From Armatimonadota bacterium (GTDB taxonomy: Bacteria; Armatimonadota; Fimbriimonadia; Fimbriimonadales; Fimbriimonadaceae), in the NCBI GenBank assembly GCA_018268355.1, contig JAFDWR010000001.1, positions 22,033-86,032 on the forward strand: a stretch of DNA of 64,000 nucleotides. Direction: 5' to 3'. Below are positions 16,167 through 24,776 of the stretch, in pieces. Position 1 is the first letter of the stretch, and every line of letters begins with the position of its first letter. The notes under the pieces are model-generated. The model was given only the letters and a program-made list of their open reading frames with translations. It was not told where the DNA came from and did no database searches. The translations under genes and the position numbers were made by a program.

Positions 16167-16171
16167 AACAC

Positions 16172-16564
16172 CTAGCCTCCGGGGCTGTAATCCTTGAGCG
16201 GAGCGACAAACTTGACGCTCCGAGGCGTCTCTCCATCCTTAAACCGGAATTCGACGTATGCGTTCGGAGCTTCGAACCCGATGACGACATCATCTCCGGT
16301 CACGTCCTTGCCGTTCACCTTGATCTGTTCACGGCCGCCCGCTCCAAGACCTTGAATACGCATCCGGCTCGAAAGCGTTGTCGTCGCACCATCGAGCTCA
16401 TAAGCGTAGTCCACAGGAAACTCGAGTCCAGAAAGCACGACCACCGTTCGGAACGAGGCCCGCGTGCACTTGCCCTTTTCCTCGCCGTCAATGAACACGC
16501 GATGCGCATCTGGGGGGATGTGGCCGGAGAGGAAGGTAACGATTTGTCTGAGAGATAGTCCCAT
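16172..16564 (-). CDS. Small protein of unknown function
   Basis: 130 residues, no signal peptide or membrane segment. Beta-rich composition with motifs such as DAHRVFIDGEEKGKCTRASF and REQIKVNGKDVTGDDVVIGF. I recognise no family. A TATGCT hexamer lies 5 bases before the ATG, consistent with the leaderless pattern seen at other genes here. Its stop is followed 5 bases later by the twin-hairpin repeat, which may serve as a transcript end. Confidence 0.55.
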   Translation of the reverse strand: MGLSLRQIVTFLSGHIPPDAHRVFIDGEEKGKCTRASFRTVVVLSGLEFPVDYAYELDGATTTLSSRMRIQGLGAGGREQIKVNGKDVTGDDVVIGFEAPNAYVEFRFKDGETPRSVKFVAPLKDYSPGG

Positions 16565-16620
16565 GCTTCAGCATAAGCCAGAAGGGGTACTTCTAGCATC
16601 AAGAATTTTGATTAGTGGGT

Positions 16621-17151
16621 CTAAAGCTCCGCTTTGATCGCGTCCCACAGCCCCGGGTTCACCTCGCGCGGCACAATCCGCAAGATCTCCTTCGTCTGCC
16701 CAAGGTAGCGATCGAGCTTCTTCTTGCCCTTGGTCCGTTTGCTCTCGCGCAAGTTCGAGAGTCGGTCGGCAAGTTTCACCGCCTGGGCGCGAGGGCTCAT
16801 CTGGGCAATCTCGTCAAGGAGCAACCGCGACCGCAGGGCCCAAATCTCGTCGGCAGAAAGGCCCGCCCGCTCCTCGTCCGACGGTTCATAGCGCGTGAGC
16901 TCCATCACCATCGCCGCGACCTCGTCGCCAAACTGCTCTCGAATGGAATCCGCCTGGACCGCGGTCTCCTCAAGGACATCATGGAGCGCAGCAGCGCACA
17001 GTTGAACGGGGTCGGTCACCCCGCCCACATAGCGAAGGTTCACGAGCACCTCAACCGGGTGGGTGAGGTAGGGAAGCGGGTGATCGCCGTCCCGCTCCTG
17101 ACCCAGGTGCCATTCGGCCGAGCGCAGGAGCGCAAGTTGCAGGTCGGGCAT
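16621..17151 (-). CDS. HD-domain phosphohydrolase (SpoT-like)
   Basis: 176 residues. The HD residues are seen as His in YLTHPVEVLVNL and His-Asp in CAAALHDVLEET, with KLADRLSNLRESK near the end, as in the hydrolase half of RelA/SpoT and MESH1. No synthetase or regulatory domain is present, so it could be a small alarmone hydrolase or another nucleotide hydrolase. The ATG at 17151 overlaps the upstream gene's stop (TGATG), so translation is coupled. A longer frame exists upstream but lies inside the neighbour. Confidence 0.8.
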   Translation of the reverse strand: MPDLQLALLRSAEWHLGQERDGDHPLPYLTHPVEVLVNLRYVGGVTDPVQLCAAALHDVLEETAVQADSIREQFGDEVAAMVMELTRYEPSDEERAGLSADEIWALRSRLLLDEIAQMSPRAQAVKLADRLSNLRESKRTKGKKKLDRYLGQTKEILRIVPREVNPGLWDAIKAEL

Positions 17152-17666
17152 CAAGGCCGTGCCGTGTAAGCCCAAAGGTCTTCCATCACGTCATCGACGT
17201 GGGCCGGTTTCGCGGGATGGACAACGACAAGGATGCACTTGTTGTCGTCGCCCACGAGAAAAGTCAGTCCGGCGTCGGTTTGACGATACGACGTCATTCG
17301 TTTGCCGCTTTTCAGCTTGATCACGCCGCGCTTGGTCGCCTTCGGAAACTCGGTCTTGAAGGTCGCCATCGACGCGCCGGGGCCGCACCCCTTTGCGGTC
17401 CGAAAGGAGGGCGAGGTCGCCACGATGCAGTCGGCCACGTAGCCAGAGCCGTTGTCCCAGTACATCACCGCGAAGTTGCCGCGCTTGCCCTGCCAGGAGT
17501 CGATGAAGCCGTTAGACGTGGGCGCAGGCTTGTCGCCGCCGCCCATCTTCGCCCGGACCCCGGCCACCGGCATCCCGACGTTGACGGCTCCGATGCCCGA
17601 TCCGGGCACGATGGGTGTGGTTTTGGGTTGCCCGAGAAGGCAGATGGCGAGGCAAGAAGCAAGCAT
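17151..17666 (-). CDS. Exported protein of unknown function, coupled to HD hydrolase
   Basis: 171 residues with a short signal-like start (MLASCLAICLLGQPK). The body contains GSGIGAVNVGMPVAGVRAKM, a pattern seen in many small periplasmic proteins with an iGkvrlGmt-type opening, and then a Lys-rich end. Function unknown. TAGACT lies exactly 6 bases before the ATG, and TTATCA lies 18 bases further up, suggesting a leaderless transcript. The downstream HD gene overlaps its stop codon. Confidence 0.6.
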   Translation of the reverse strand: MLASCLAICLLGQPKTTPIVPGSGIGAVNVGMPVAGVRAKMGGGDKPAPTSNGFIDSWQGKRGNFAVMYWDNGSGYVADCIVATSPSFRTAKGCGPGASMATFKTEFPKATKRGVIKLKSGKRMTSYRQTDAGLTFLVGDDNKCILVVVHPAKPAHVDDVMEDLWAYTARP

Positions 17667-17714
17667 GCCGCGAGTCTAACACTGGAAGTGGGGATTTGAT
17701 AAGATGGTGGCGGC

Positions 17715-19625
17715 ATGCCACTCCTCTCGCTTGTTGCCCTTGCCCTTTGTCGCCCAGCGGCCCAGGCTGCGAATCCCGGTCGACGGGTCGCCCTCGTTGT
17801 GGGAGTCAACACGTACAGCAACGACCCGGGGATCAATGCGCTGAGCTACGCGGTTGCCGACGCCAATTCGGTCGCCGAGGCGTTCAACAAGCTCAAGTTT
17901 GACGTCGTGGTGAAGCTGACCACCGATGAGACCGAACCCCAACTCCAGCCCACGAGCGACAACGTCATCCAGCGGCTCGAACTGCTCGCAAAGTCGCTGA
18001 AGAAGGAGGACACGTTCGTCTTCTACTTCTCCGGTCATGGCTTCCAATTCCCGAACGAGGACGGCCAGAAGGAGACCTTCCTCGCCACGAGCAACGCGCT
18101 CCGAACCGGCTACCTGACCATCAGCCGCACCATGGTTTCTCTTGAGGTGATGAAGAAGGCGATGTCGCAGGTGAAGGCAGAACGACGGGTCTTCATCATT
18201 GACGCCTGCCGGTCGAATCCCGTGAAGCCAACGGCCACACCGGGCACCAAGGACCCCATCCAGGGGATGGACGACAAGTTCAAGAAGGACCTGATCACCG
18301 TCCAAGAAGCGGGTCTCCAGAACCCGGGCCAAGCGGTCTTGCTCGCCTGCAAACCCGGCGCCTCCAGCTTCGAGATTCCGACCTTGAAGCACGGATACTA
18401 CACCTACTTCCTCCTGAAGGCCCTCGACCAGCCGGGTTCGGCGAACGGCAACGGCGACATCTTGCCGTCGACGCTTCACGCGGCGACGGAACAGCTGATG
18501 GCGGACTATGCCGCGGTGAGCGGTAAGGAGCAGGTCCCGGATTCCGCACTCACGGGCTCGCTGAACTGGTCGCTTGGTCGGCGGCCACAGAAGAAGGTCG
18601 TCGAGCCGGACATTCAGCCTGATCCGAATCCCCAACCGATTCCGATCCCTAAACCCAAGAAGTCTGCGATGGAACTCGCTTGGGCCACGCCAACTATCCT
18701 GAAAGTCGTCCAAACGCCTTATCCCAATACTGACGATGAGATTTTCAATCACGAGTACTACAAGCTTCGGCCGGTCGGTCAAACGCGAGCCTTCGGCTGG
18801 CATAGTGAAAAGGGAAAGGTCGTTTATGTTCAGATTGATTTGCAGTCCATCTACCCAAGTGAGAACCTCGGAAGCGGCCCGGCATGGAAATATGCCTTGT
18901 CTCCGTCCGGCAGGTTCTACGCGGTCGTCAATGGAGCAACGATCACGGTCTACAAGTTTCCGTCTTGTGAGCGATATGCGGAGTGCCAAGTTCCCCGTGA
19001 TTGGAATTGGTGGAACAGCATCTCGGTCTCGGATTCAGGTGACTATGCAACTATCTCGGGTGGTCGATACGGTAATGCGACCGCACTGATCATTGCGACT
19101 AAGTCCGGTAATGTCGTCAAGTCGTTTGACGACAAGAGCGCAGCTCTAAACGCGCTCTCGATGCCGGGAAGGGATGCCTTTTCAATATGGGGCGAAACGA
19201 CGTTATCGCTTTATTCGGTTCCGAAAGCCGATTCTCCAGAAGAGGCGACGAGGACTGTTGTGCAGTCCTTCCAGAGAAGCTGCCAAGTTGACAACTACAT
19301 CTATGTTCGGATTGGAGCGAGAAGGATCAATCGGATCGACGCACGCTCGGGCCAAGTGGCGACAATCTTGAAAGATTCAACCTCAATCGTCGGCTATGAT
19401 GTCCGACGTAACGGGTTTGACGTCTCCCCAGATCACACCATGGCGGCCCTTGTCGATCCGGGTCGGGTGTCGCTGGTGTCACTCGTCACTGGGGAAGAGC
19501 TAGGCCAAATTCCCTTTCCGAACTCAAAAATCGACAGTCTGTGCTTCAATAGAGCCGATCCCACTGTCCTTGGGGTTGCCCTCGCCAATGGTGAAATCCA
19601 TATCTGCCGAGGAGTAGGAAAGTAG
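17715..19625 (+). CDS. Exported caspase-like (C14) peptidase with C-terminal propeller-like region
   Basis: 636 residues. Signal peptide about 1-18 ending in AQA. The caspase fold spans about 22-290, with catalytic His108 in VFYFSGHGF and Cys165 in FIIDACRSNPV; both are intact. A Pro-rich linker (about 300-315) leads to a C-terminal part of about 300 residues with WD40/YVTN-like strands (YALSPSGRFYAVVNGATITV, GLVTGEELG-like turns, LGVALANGEIHICRG). Bacterial metacaspase-like proteins with propeller tails act in programmed death or signalling, but a secreted one may be a processing protease. It is divergent from the unknown exported protein at 17666. Confidence 0.87.
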   Translation: MPLLSLVALALCRPAAQAANPGRRVALVVGVNTYSNDPGINALSYAVADANSVAEAFNKLKFDVVVKLTTDETEPQLQPTSDNVIQRLELLAKSLKKEDTFVFYFSGHGFQFPNEDGQKETFLATSNALRTGYLTISRTMVSLEVMKKAMSQVKAERRVFIIDACRSNPVKPTATPGTKDPIQGMDDKFKKDLITVQEAGLQNPGQAVLLACKPGASSFEIPTLKHGYYTYFLLKALDQPGSANGNGDILPSTLHAATEQLMADYAAVSGKEQVPDSALTGSLNWSLGRRPQKKVVEPDIQPDPNPQPIPIPKPKKSAMELAWATPTILKVVQTPYPNTDDEIFNHEYYKLRPVGQTRAFGWHSEKGKVVYVQIDLQSIYPSENLGSGPAWKYALSPSGRFYAVVNGATITVYKFPSCERYAECQVPRDWNWWNSISVSDSGDYATISGGRYGNATALIIATKSGNVVKSFDDKSAALNALSMPGRDAFSIWGETTLSLYSVPKADSPEEATRTVVQSFQRSCQVDNYIYVRIGARRINRIDARSGQVATILKDSTSIVGYDVRRNGFDVSPDHTMAALVDPGRVSLVSLVTGEELGQIPFPNSKIDSLCFNRADPTVLGVALANGEIHICRGVGK

Positions 19626-19632
19626 AAGGCCG

Positions 19633-20307
19633 ATGGCAGGTAACCGATTTTACGACGAGAACGAAGCGGAGGAGATCCTCAAGCGGGCCTCCAGCGACCC
19701 TGGCTCCTTTGGGGCGGTGGATCATGGTCGCCTGCTCTCGATGGCGGCCGAGCTGGGCATCTCCCCCGAGGCGGTCGAACGCGCCGAGCGCGAGATGGTG
19801 CGAGGCCAAACGAGCGACCTCTACCAGCAGCAAGAGGCCGAATGGCGGCAGCAGTTTGAGGCCAAAGAGAAGGCGAGCATCAAGCAGGGCTGGTCGAGCT
19901 GGCTTGTGGTCAATTTCTTCCTCCTCACCATCTGGTTCTTCACCTGGAAGAGCGGCCATTCATCGGAACCGATCACCAACGCACTTGGTGCCCTCTTCAG
20001 CAACGGCATCGTCTGGCCCATCTGGGTCGCCGCGATGTGGGGCGGGGGCAACCTGATCGGCAACGTGAGTCAGGCGAACAACCGCGAGCAACGATGGGAG
20101 CGGTACAAGCGAACGAAGATGCGCAAGTCGCTCGACGCGATGAACGCGCCCGACCTCCAGGGCAAGCTGGAGCAGATCTATCGCCGAAAGCCAACCCGCG
20201 ACGAGGCGATCATGCTCCTGCGAAGCCAGACTCGGCTCAGCCTGCCCGATGCCCTCGCCGTGGTGATTGAATACGAGCGGGAACGCGGGCTCAGCGGCTC
20301 GAAGTGA
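19633..20307 (+). CDS. Membrane protein with 2TM-type domain
   Basis: 224 residues. An N-terminal helical part (YDENEAEEILKRASSD, LGISPEAVERAEREMVR) looks like the short scaffold seen before 2TM domains. Two membrane segments follow (WLVVNFFLLTIWFFTW and NGIVWPIWVAAMWGGGN), then a charged cytoplasmic tail. The gene starts 7 bases after the caspase-like gene, so the two may share a transcript. The family has no known function. Its 3' end overlaps the convergent DoxX-like gene by 17 bases. Confidence 0.65.
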   Translation: MAGNRFYDENEAEEILKRASSDPGSFGAVDHGRLLSMAAELGISPEAVERAEREMVRGQTSDLYQQQEAEWRQQFEAKEKASIKQGWSSWLVVNFFLLTIWFFTWKSGHSSEPITNALGALFSNGIVWPIWVAAMWGGGNLIGNVSQANNREQRWERYKRTKMRKSLDAMNAPDLQGKLEQIYRRKPTRDEAIMLLRSQTRLSLPDALAVVIEYERERGLSGSK

Positions 20308-20692
20308 CCGCGAGGCCGATGATCACCACGCCGAAATAGACGGCGAGGTTCGCCGCGCCGACGTAGTCCTTCGCCATCCGTTGGCCAAAGAAGAGCATGA
20401 TCAGCGCCATGCCGCAGAGGGCAAGGCCGAGCTGGGCAATCCACATCGCGCCCGACACCGCGATCATCGGTACCGCCACCAGGCAAATCAGCCCCGCGAT
20501 GAGCTCCACCACCGTGATCGTCCCTAAGAGCATCGGCACCATCGACTTCAGCGGCGTCTGGCTGAAGTGGCCTTTCAGGAACTCCAGGTTGCCCGCCCAA
20601 TCGCCCAATTTGTCCAGCGCGGACTGCAAAAAGCACACGGCGAAGAAGGTGCAAACCAGGCAGACCGTGACGGTTTGGATAGGGAAGTTCAT
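20291..20692 (-). CDS. DoxX-like membrane protein
   Basis: 133 residues from the ATG at 20692, with four predicted membrane segments and the DoxX-like SALDKLGDWAGNLEFLKGHF block after the first. DoxX-family proteins are small integral membrane proteins linked in some species to redox or thiosulfate metabolism, with no defined role in most. A longer frame with an upstream start exists but begins in the divergent promoter region. Convergent overlap with the 2TM gene. Confidence 0.72.
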   Translation of the reverse strand: MNFPIQTVTVCLVCTFFAVCFLQSALDKLGDWAGNLEFLKGHFSQTPLKSMVPMLLGTITVVELIAGLICLVAVPMIAVSGAMWIAQLGLALCGMALIMLFFGQRMAKDYVGAANLAVYFGVVIIGLAVTSSR

Positions 20693-20812
20693 CGTGGCCA
20701 AAAGGCTACCCGTCTTCAATCTTTACATTGCCGTATAGATTGAGCCATCCTACGTAGATAGGGGTGAGACGCGTAGCCGGTGCTGCCGGGAGGGTGTTCT
20801 CGCCAAACGAAC

Positions 20813-22333
20813 ATGAGTGAAGAAGTGCTTGACGCCAGTACGGCGCTACTCGAACAATTTGCCAACCGCACCTATGAGCACGGTTGGAGCGTCGACCTTG
20901 AGACCGACGAATTTGAACCCGGATTGAGCGAAGACACCGTTCGCCGGATCAGCGCCAAGAAAGGCGAGCCCCAGTGGCTCCTCGACTGGCGACTCAAGGC
21001 CTTCGAAAAGCTCAAGACGATGTCGCCGCCGAAGTGGCCGAACGTGGACTATGCCGCTCCGGACCTCCAGGACATCATCTACTACTCCGCCCCGCGCATG
21101 AAGCCGGAGCTGAACAGCCTTGAGGATGCGGACCCCGAAATCCTGCGCACCTTCGAGAAGCTGGGCATCCCGGTGGACGAGCAGAAGGTCCTTCTCAACG
21201 TGAAGGGTGCCGCGGCGACCGCGGCCGACGCAAGGGCGATCCCGCTCAGCGGCGTCGCCGTCGACGCTGTCTTCGACAGCGTTTCGGTGGTCACCACCTT
21301 CCGCGACAAGCTCGGCGAACTGGGCATCATCTTCTGCTCGATGTCGGAGGCGGTGAAGGACCACCCCGAGCTCGTGCAAAAGCACCTCGGCTCGGTCGTG
21401 CCTTATAGCGACAACTACTTCGCCACCCTCAACTCGGCGGTTTTCTCGGACGGCAGCTTTGTCTACATCCCGAAGGGCGTTCGATGTCCGATGGAGCTCT
21501 CGACCTACTTCCGCATCAACGCGGCAAAGACGGGTCAGTTCGAGCGGACGCTGATTGTCTGTGAGGAAGGCGGCTACGTTAGCTACCTTGAGGGCTGCAC
21601 CGCTCCGATGCGCGACGAGAACCAGCTTCACGCCGCCGTTGTCGAGCTCGTTTGCGCCGGTGACGACGCGACGATCAAGTACAGCACGGTTCAGAACTGG
21701 TACCCCGGCGACCCCAAGACCGGCAAGGGCGGCATCTTCAACTTCGTCACGAAGCGCGGACGCTGCATGGGCAAGCGATCGAAGATCACCTGGACCCAGG
21801 TGGAGACCGGATCGGCGATCACCTGGAAGTACCCGAGCGTCATCCTCCAAGGCGACGATTCGATCGGCGAGTTCTATTCGGTCGCGCTCACGGCGGGCAA
21901 GCAGCAAGCGGACACCGGCACGAAGATGATCCACATCGGCAAGCTGACGAAGTCGACGATTGTCAGCAAGGGCATCTCGGCGGGTAACGGCCAGAACACC
22001 TACCGCGGCCTCGTGAAGATCAACGCGGGCGCGGAAGGCGCGCGCAACTATTCGCAGTGCGACTCGATGCTCATGGGCGACCGATGCGGCGCGCACACCT
22101 TCCCTTACATTGAGGTGAAGAACCCGACCGCGACGGTTGAGCACGAGGCTTCGACCTCGAAGATCGGCGAAGACCAGATCTTCTATTGCAACCAGCGGGG
22201 CATCCCGACCGAGGATGCGGTGAACATGATCGTTTCGGGCTTCTGTAAGGACGTGTTCCGCGAGCTTCCGATGGAGTTTGCAGTCGAGGCCCAGAAGCTG
22301 CTTGGCGTGAGCCTCGAAGGCTCAGTCGGCTAA
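20813..22333 (+). CDS. sufB: Fe-S cluster assembly scaffold SufB
   Basis: About 506 residues. SufB blocks are clear: [55 protein letters not shown] and the C-terminal [20 protein letters not shown]. With SufC and SufD it builds Fe-S clusters in the cytoplasm. The ATG at 20813 is chosen because the conserved part begins soon after. No Shine-Dalgarno is seen close by; GGGAGG lies about 19 bases up. sufC and sufD are not next to it in this window, which is unusual. A strong terminator follows. Confidence 0.96.
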   Translation: MSEEVLDASTALLEQFANRTYEHGWSVDLETDEFEPGLSEDTVRRISAKKGEPQWLLDWRLKAFEKLKTMSPPKWPNVDYAAPDLQDIIYYSAPRMKPELNSLEDADPEILRTFEKLGIPVDEQKVLLNVKGAAATAADARAIPLSGVAVDAVFDSVSVVTTFRDKLGELGIIFCSMSEAVKDHPELVQKHLGSVVPYSDNYFATLNSAVFSDGSFVYIPKGVRCPMELSTYFRINAAKTGQFERTLIVCEEGGYVSYLEGCTAPMRDENQLHAAVVELVCAGDDATIKYSTVQNWYPGDPKTGKGGIFNFVTKRGRCMGKRSKITWTQVETGSAITWKYPSVILQGDDSIGEFYSVALTAGKQQADTGTKMIHIGKLTKSTIVSKGISAGNGQNTYRGLVKINAGAEGARNYSQCDSMLMGDRCGAHTFPYIEVKNPTATVEHEASTSKIGEDQIFYCNQRGIPTEDAVNMIVSGFCKDVFRELPMEFAVEAQKLLGVSLEGSVG

Positions 22334-22352
22334 CCTTTTTTGGGGTGGACTT

Positions 22353-22394
22353 GGCCCCCGCGCGGCTTTGCCGCGCGGGGCCTTTGTGTTTTTT
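22353..22394 (+). terminator. Rho-independent terminator after sufB
   Basis: Stem GGCCCCCGCGCGGC and GCCGCGCGGGGCC with a TTT loop, then a T-rich tail (TTTGTGTTTTTT). It ends the sufB transcript and confirms sufB is monocistronic at its 3' side. Confidence 0.88.
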
Positions 22395-22399
22395 GGCGC

Positions 22400-22466
22400 G
22401 GGCCGCGACCGCCCACGGCCAATCCCCCGCGCTCGCTGCGCTCGCGCTCCCGCCCGGTCGCGGCCC
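22400..22466. repeat. GC-rich interspersed hairpin element (copy a)
   Basis: A 12-base perfect inverted repeat (GGGCCGCGACCG and CGGTCGCGGCCC) encloses a GC-rich middle containing GCTCGCTGCGCTCGC. Similar elements with different outer stems lie at 30174-30229 and 43889-43943. Likely a dispersed non-coding repeat. Confidence 0.55.
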
Positions 22467-22498
22467 CAGGAGAACGGGGGCTTTCAACCGGATTGAAC

Positions 22499-23515
22499 CT
22501 AACTCAGATAGGGTCCGTTCCTGAGAACAGCCCTCTCTGCAGCCCATTGCCGGTCAAGCTCCATTTCATGCAACTTATCCAGATATTGCCTTAATAGCAG
22601 AATCGGATTTTGCCGCTCTCCACGACTCAAAGTTGTCCTCGCGCGGTGCCAAGCAGCCTGAGTCACGAACGTCACTCGTTCCGGGGGCAGATGTTCGTAG
22701 ACCTGAGCGAAGCTAGTTCGTGAACTCGGTCCGAAGAGCACGAAATGCACGGGCAGGGATGATTCCTTGCAGATTTTGGCGGCATCCCGGACAACTGCCC
22801 GAAGCGCTTTTGGTCCCATCTGACAGTTCATTGCCAGGTGGGTCACCTTCGGCGTGGAAGCATGCATCCATTCCACAAGTCGCCCAACATCGGTGTCGTT
22901 AGCAACCCCAATCCCAGGAATAACGGTGTAGCCTGCAGCACTCATTAACTCCGCGAAGTACAGGGATCGTTTCAAATTCAGGAGCTGAAGCTCGCGAAGT
23001 TGGGTGCCGTCCGTGTAGACGCTGAAGATGGGTGGAACCAGGATGGCCTGGGGATCGACAATCAGTCGCCCAGACTTGGCAGTTGTAAGCAGAGAGAGCT
23101 GAGTCTTGTCTTTCCACTCACCATGCACAAGGTAGGCACCAGACGATCGTTCATGGAAATTGATGACCGGCCCCGATGAAGGGATGGTTCTGCGGCCGCC
23201 GGACCGAATAGTTTGAAAGCGTGCCGCGAACAGCTCGTCCGGTCCGACACTCTGTAACAGTCGGGCTGCGCTTGGGCTAGGTAGGGTCGGAATCAACTCT
23301 GGGAGCACGCCAATTCGTGGGCGCTCGCCGAGAGGCTTGAACTCCAGTCCCCCTACTTCCTCTACAGCTCGGCAGAACTCAGGGTGACGAAAGTTGAAGT
23401 CCTCACTTGAGTAGAACAGATCGGGCGTGAAGCCCAGACGTTGCTGTGACTCGGGCCGCTCGAGCTCGACCAAGCCGTGACGCTCGGGTTCGCCGCTATA
23501 GAAGTAGCTGATCAC
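22499..23515 (-). CDS. DUF4417-like protein
   Basis: 338 residues from a GTG directly after the upstream gene's stop (TAG then GTG). The region SGRLIVDPQAILVPPIFSVY followed by a basic tract and AGYTVIPGIGVANDTD resembles DUF4417 proteins, which are common in phage, plasmid and accessory regions and may adopt a TIM-barrel-like fold. The N-terminal 100 residues look like a separate variable region. Function is unknown. The gene, its partner and the AT-richer spacer upstream look like an accessory insertion. Assignment to DUF4417 rests on my reading of the pattern and needs a profile search. Confidence 0.55.
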   Translation of the reverse strand: MISYFYSGEPERHGLVELERPESQQRLGFTPDLFYSSEDFNFRHPEFCRAVEEVGGLEFKPLGERPRIGVLPELIPTLPSPSAARLLQSVGPDELFAARFQTIRSGGRRTIPSSGPVINFHERSSGAYLVHGEWKDKTQLSLLTTAKSGRLIVDPQAILVPPIFSVYTDGTQLRELQLLNLKRSLYFAELMSAAGYTVIPGIGVANDTDVGRLVEWMHASTPKVTHLAMNCQMGPKALRAVVRDAAKICKESSLPVHFVLFGPSSRTSFAQVYEHLPPERVTFVTQAAWHRARTTLSRGERQNPILLLRQYLDKLHEMELDRQWAAERAVLRNGPYLS

Positions 23516-23875
23516 CTAACATGTCACCTCTATCTGGACCTGTGATCCAGCCACCAAGGTCGTGACCACGCAGTGGTCTACCGAGCGATTGCGAACTTCT
23601 GTCACCAGCCCGGCCGGGACGAGCCCAACACATCCCAGAGTGCGTGAATGCACTTCAATCCGCGACGAAGAGAAGTGAAAAAGGAGCCGGTGGCCGACCT
23701 CGACCGTGGCAGCTACTTCTTGTCGGATTTCATCAAGGAAGAAGCAGAGGCGACCGGGAGAGCCAGCGGCCGAGCCACCACTTTGTCCTTTGCCGGATGC
23801 CGAGTGCGATTGATTGAGTTTGCGGGAAGTACTTGGTGTCTCAACGAAACGTCTATGATTGCTTTTAGAGCCCAT
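23516..23875 (-). CDS. Small partner protein of the DUF4417-like gene
   Basis: 119 residues starting MGSKSNHRRFVETPSTSR, with a Ser/Gly-rich stretch then a C-terminal beta-rich region (EVGHRLLFHFSSSRIEVHS, CVGLVPAGLVTEVRNRS, VTTLVAGSQVQIEVTC). The ATG at 23875 is preceded by a strong AGGAGG, deciding the start and arguing that this strand is coding, not the overlapping plus-strand frame. Its stop abuts the next gene's start. Composition is less GC-rich than neighbours. I recognise no function. Confidence 0.55.
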   Translation of the reverse strand: MGSKSNHRRFVETPSTSRKLNQSHSASGKGQSGGSAAGSPGRLCFFLDEIRQEVAATVEVGHRLLFHFSSSRIEVHSRTLGCVGLVPAGLVTEVRNRSVDHCVVTTLVAGSQVQIEVTC

Positions 23876-24351
23876 GAGGCCCTCCTGTAGAGGCCAGCCG
23901 GGCGACAAAAACGGTAGCGGAAATGCTACACTTTTCGGGCCCGCTGGCATCAATTGTTGGTCGGGCCAGTCCCTGGTACGGACTGGATATCTGATGAGAG
24001 GGGCCCAGTGCTGTTTGGCACTCGGGCCCTTTGATTGCTAGAGTATACAGTCTCTGACGTGAACAAATACTGTGGTTCTTAAACTCATGACCTGCCGCCT
24101 TGTCGAGAAGGGTAGACAGGGGTGCACGAGATCGAAAGGACCTCGCAAAGTTACTGGTAAACCGAACAAATAGTTGCGCAACGGCAAAGATGGAGAGCAG
24201 GACGTGAAATTTGGTGAATACGATTCGCCGCATGGAGCGAAGACAAAAATCTTAATGTTTCCTTAACAATTGGTGCTTTCGAAGACCTAGAAGGCGGCTC
24301 CTGACCGTGACGGAACTTCCCAGAAGCGAGGAGCCATTTAGGAGTCGAACG
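23876..24351. other. 476-base intergenic stretch with hairpins, no gene seen
   Basis: Lower GC than its surroundings. It holds a 7-base hairpin (CCAGTCC/GGACTGG at 23966-23986) and a larger one at 24001-24032. Bases 24240-24270 are AT-rich. A minus-strand frame of 122 codons crosses it but shows no family pattern and overlaps the DUF4417 partner, so I do not call it. The hairpins could belong to a non-coding RNA or mark the edge of an insertion. Confidence 0.4.
24001..24032 (+). terminator. Terminator-like hairpin in accessory spacer
   Basis: GGGCCCAGTGC pairs with GCACT-C-GGGCCC (one bulge) around a short loop, followed by only three Ts. No protein gene lies upstream on this strand, so it may end a small RNA or be a relic. 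Confidence 0.4.
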
Positions 24352-24765
24352 CTACTCAATCGACCATTCGGCGACGACTTCCGGCGCAGCCCGGAGCGTC
24401 GTCACCACCGTGCAGTACTTCTCATCGCTGAGCTGCACCGCACGCGCGACCGCCACCGGGTCGAGGTTCTCCCCCGAAAGAATGTGGCGGATCGTGATCT
24501 TCTGGAACGGACGAGGATAAACCCCCGGCTCGCCACGAACTCCATCGACCTCCACGCGGTAGGAGGTAACCACCTGCTGCTTCTTTGCGAGGATCGAGAC
24601 CACGTCCATCGCGCTGCAGGCGGCGGCCGAGCTCAGCAGAGCCTCAACCGGGGTCGGGCCCTTGCCCTCGCCGCCCGAATCCGGATAGGCGTCCATCAGG
24701 AACTTGTTGCCGCTCTCCGGATTCGCCTCAAAAGCCATCTTGCCGAGCCAATTTACCGTGACCAT
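24352..24765 (-). CDS. OsmC-family peroxide-reducing protein
   Basis: 137 residues. The two redox Cys of OsmC/Ohr are present in SSAAACSAMDVVSILAKK and LSDEKYCTVVTTL. GPTPVEALLSSAAAC matches the YhfA-like branch. Such proteins reduce organic hydroperoxides in the cytoplasm. The gene lies 11 bases downstream of the M14 peptidase with GGAAG before its ATG, so it is the second gene of that unit. Confidence 0.88.
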   Translation of the reverse strand: MVTVNWLGKMAFEANPESGNKFLMDAYPDSGGEGKGPTPVEALLSSAAACSAMDVVSILAKKQQVVTSYRVEVDGVRGEPGVYPRPFQKITIRHILSGENLDPVAVARAVQLSDEKYCTVVTTLRAAPEVVAEWSIE

Positions 24766-24776
24766 AGGCTTCCAGT

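Noticed and set aside
20846..22144. 432-codon open frame antisense to sufB
   Set aside because: Its sequence is an Arg/Val/Leu-rich mirror of a strongly conserved gene, with no domain. Long antisense frames are common at this GC content.
23648..23890. 80-codon plus-strand frame overlapping the DUF4417 partner gene
   Set aside because: The minus strand has a strong AGGAGG and stop-start contact with the next gene; the plus frame has no such support.
23865..24233. 122-codon minus-strand frame in the accessory spacer
   Set aside because: Overlaps the partner gene start, no family pattern, sequence rich in hairpins.
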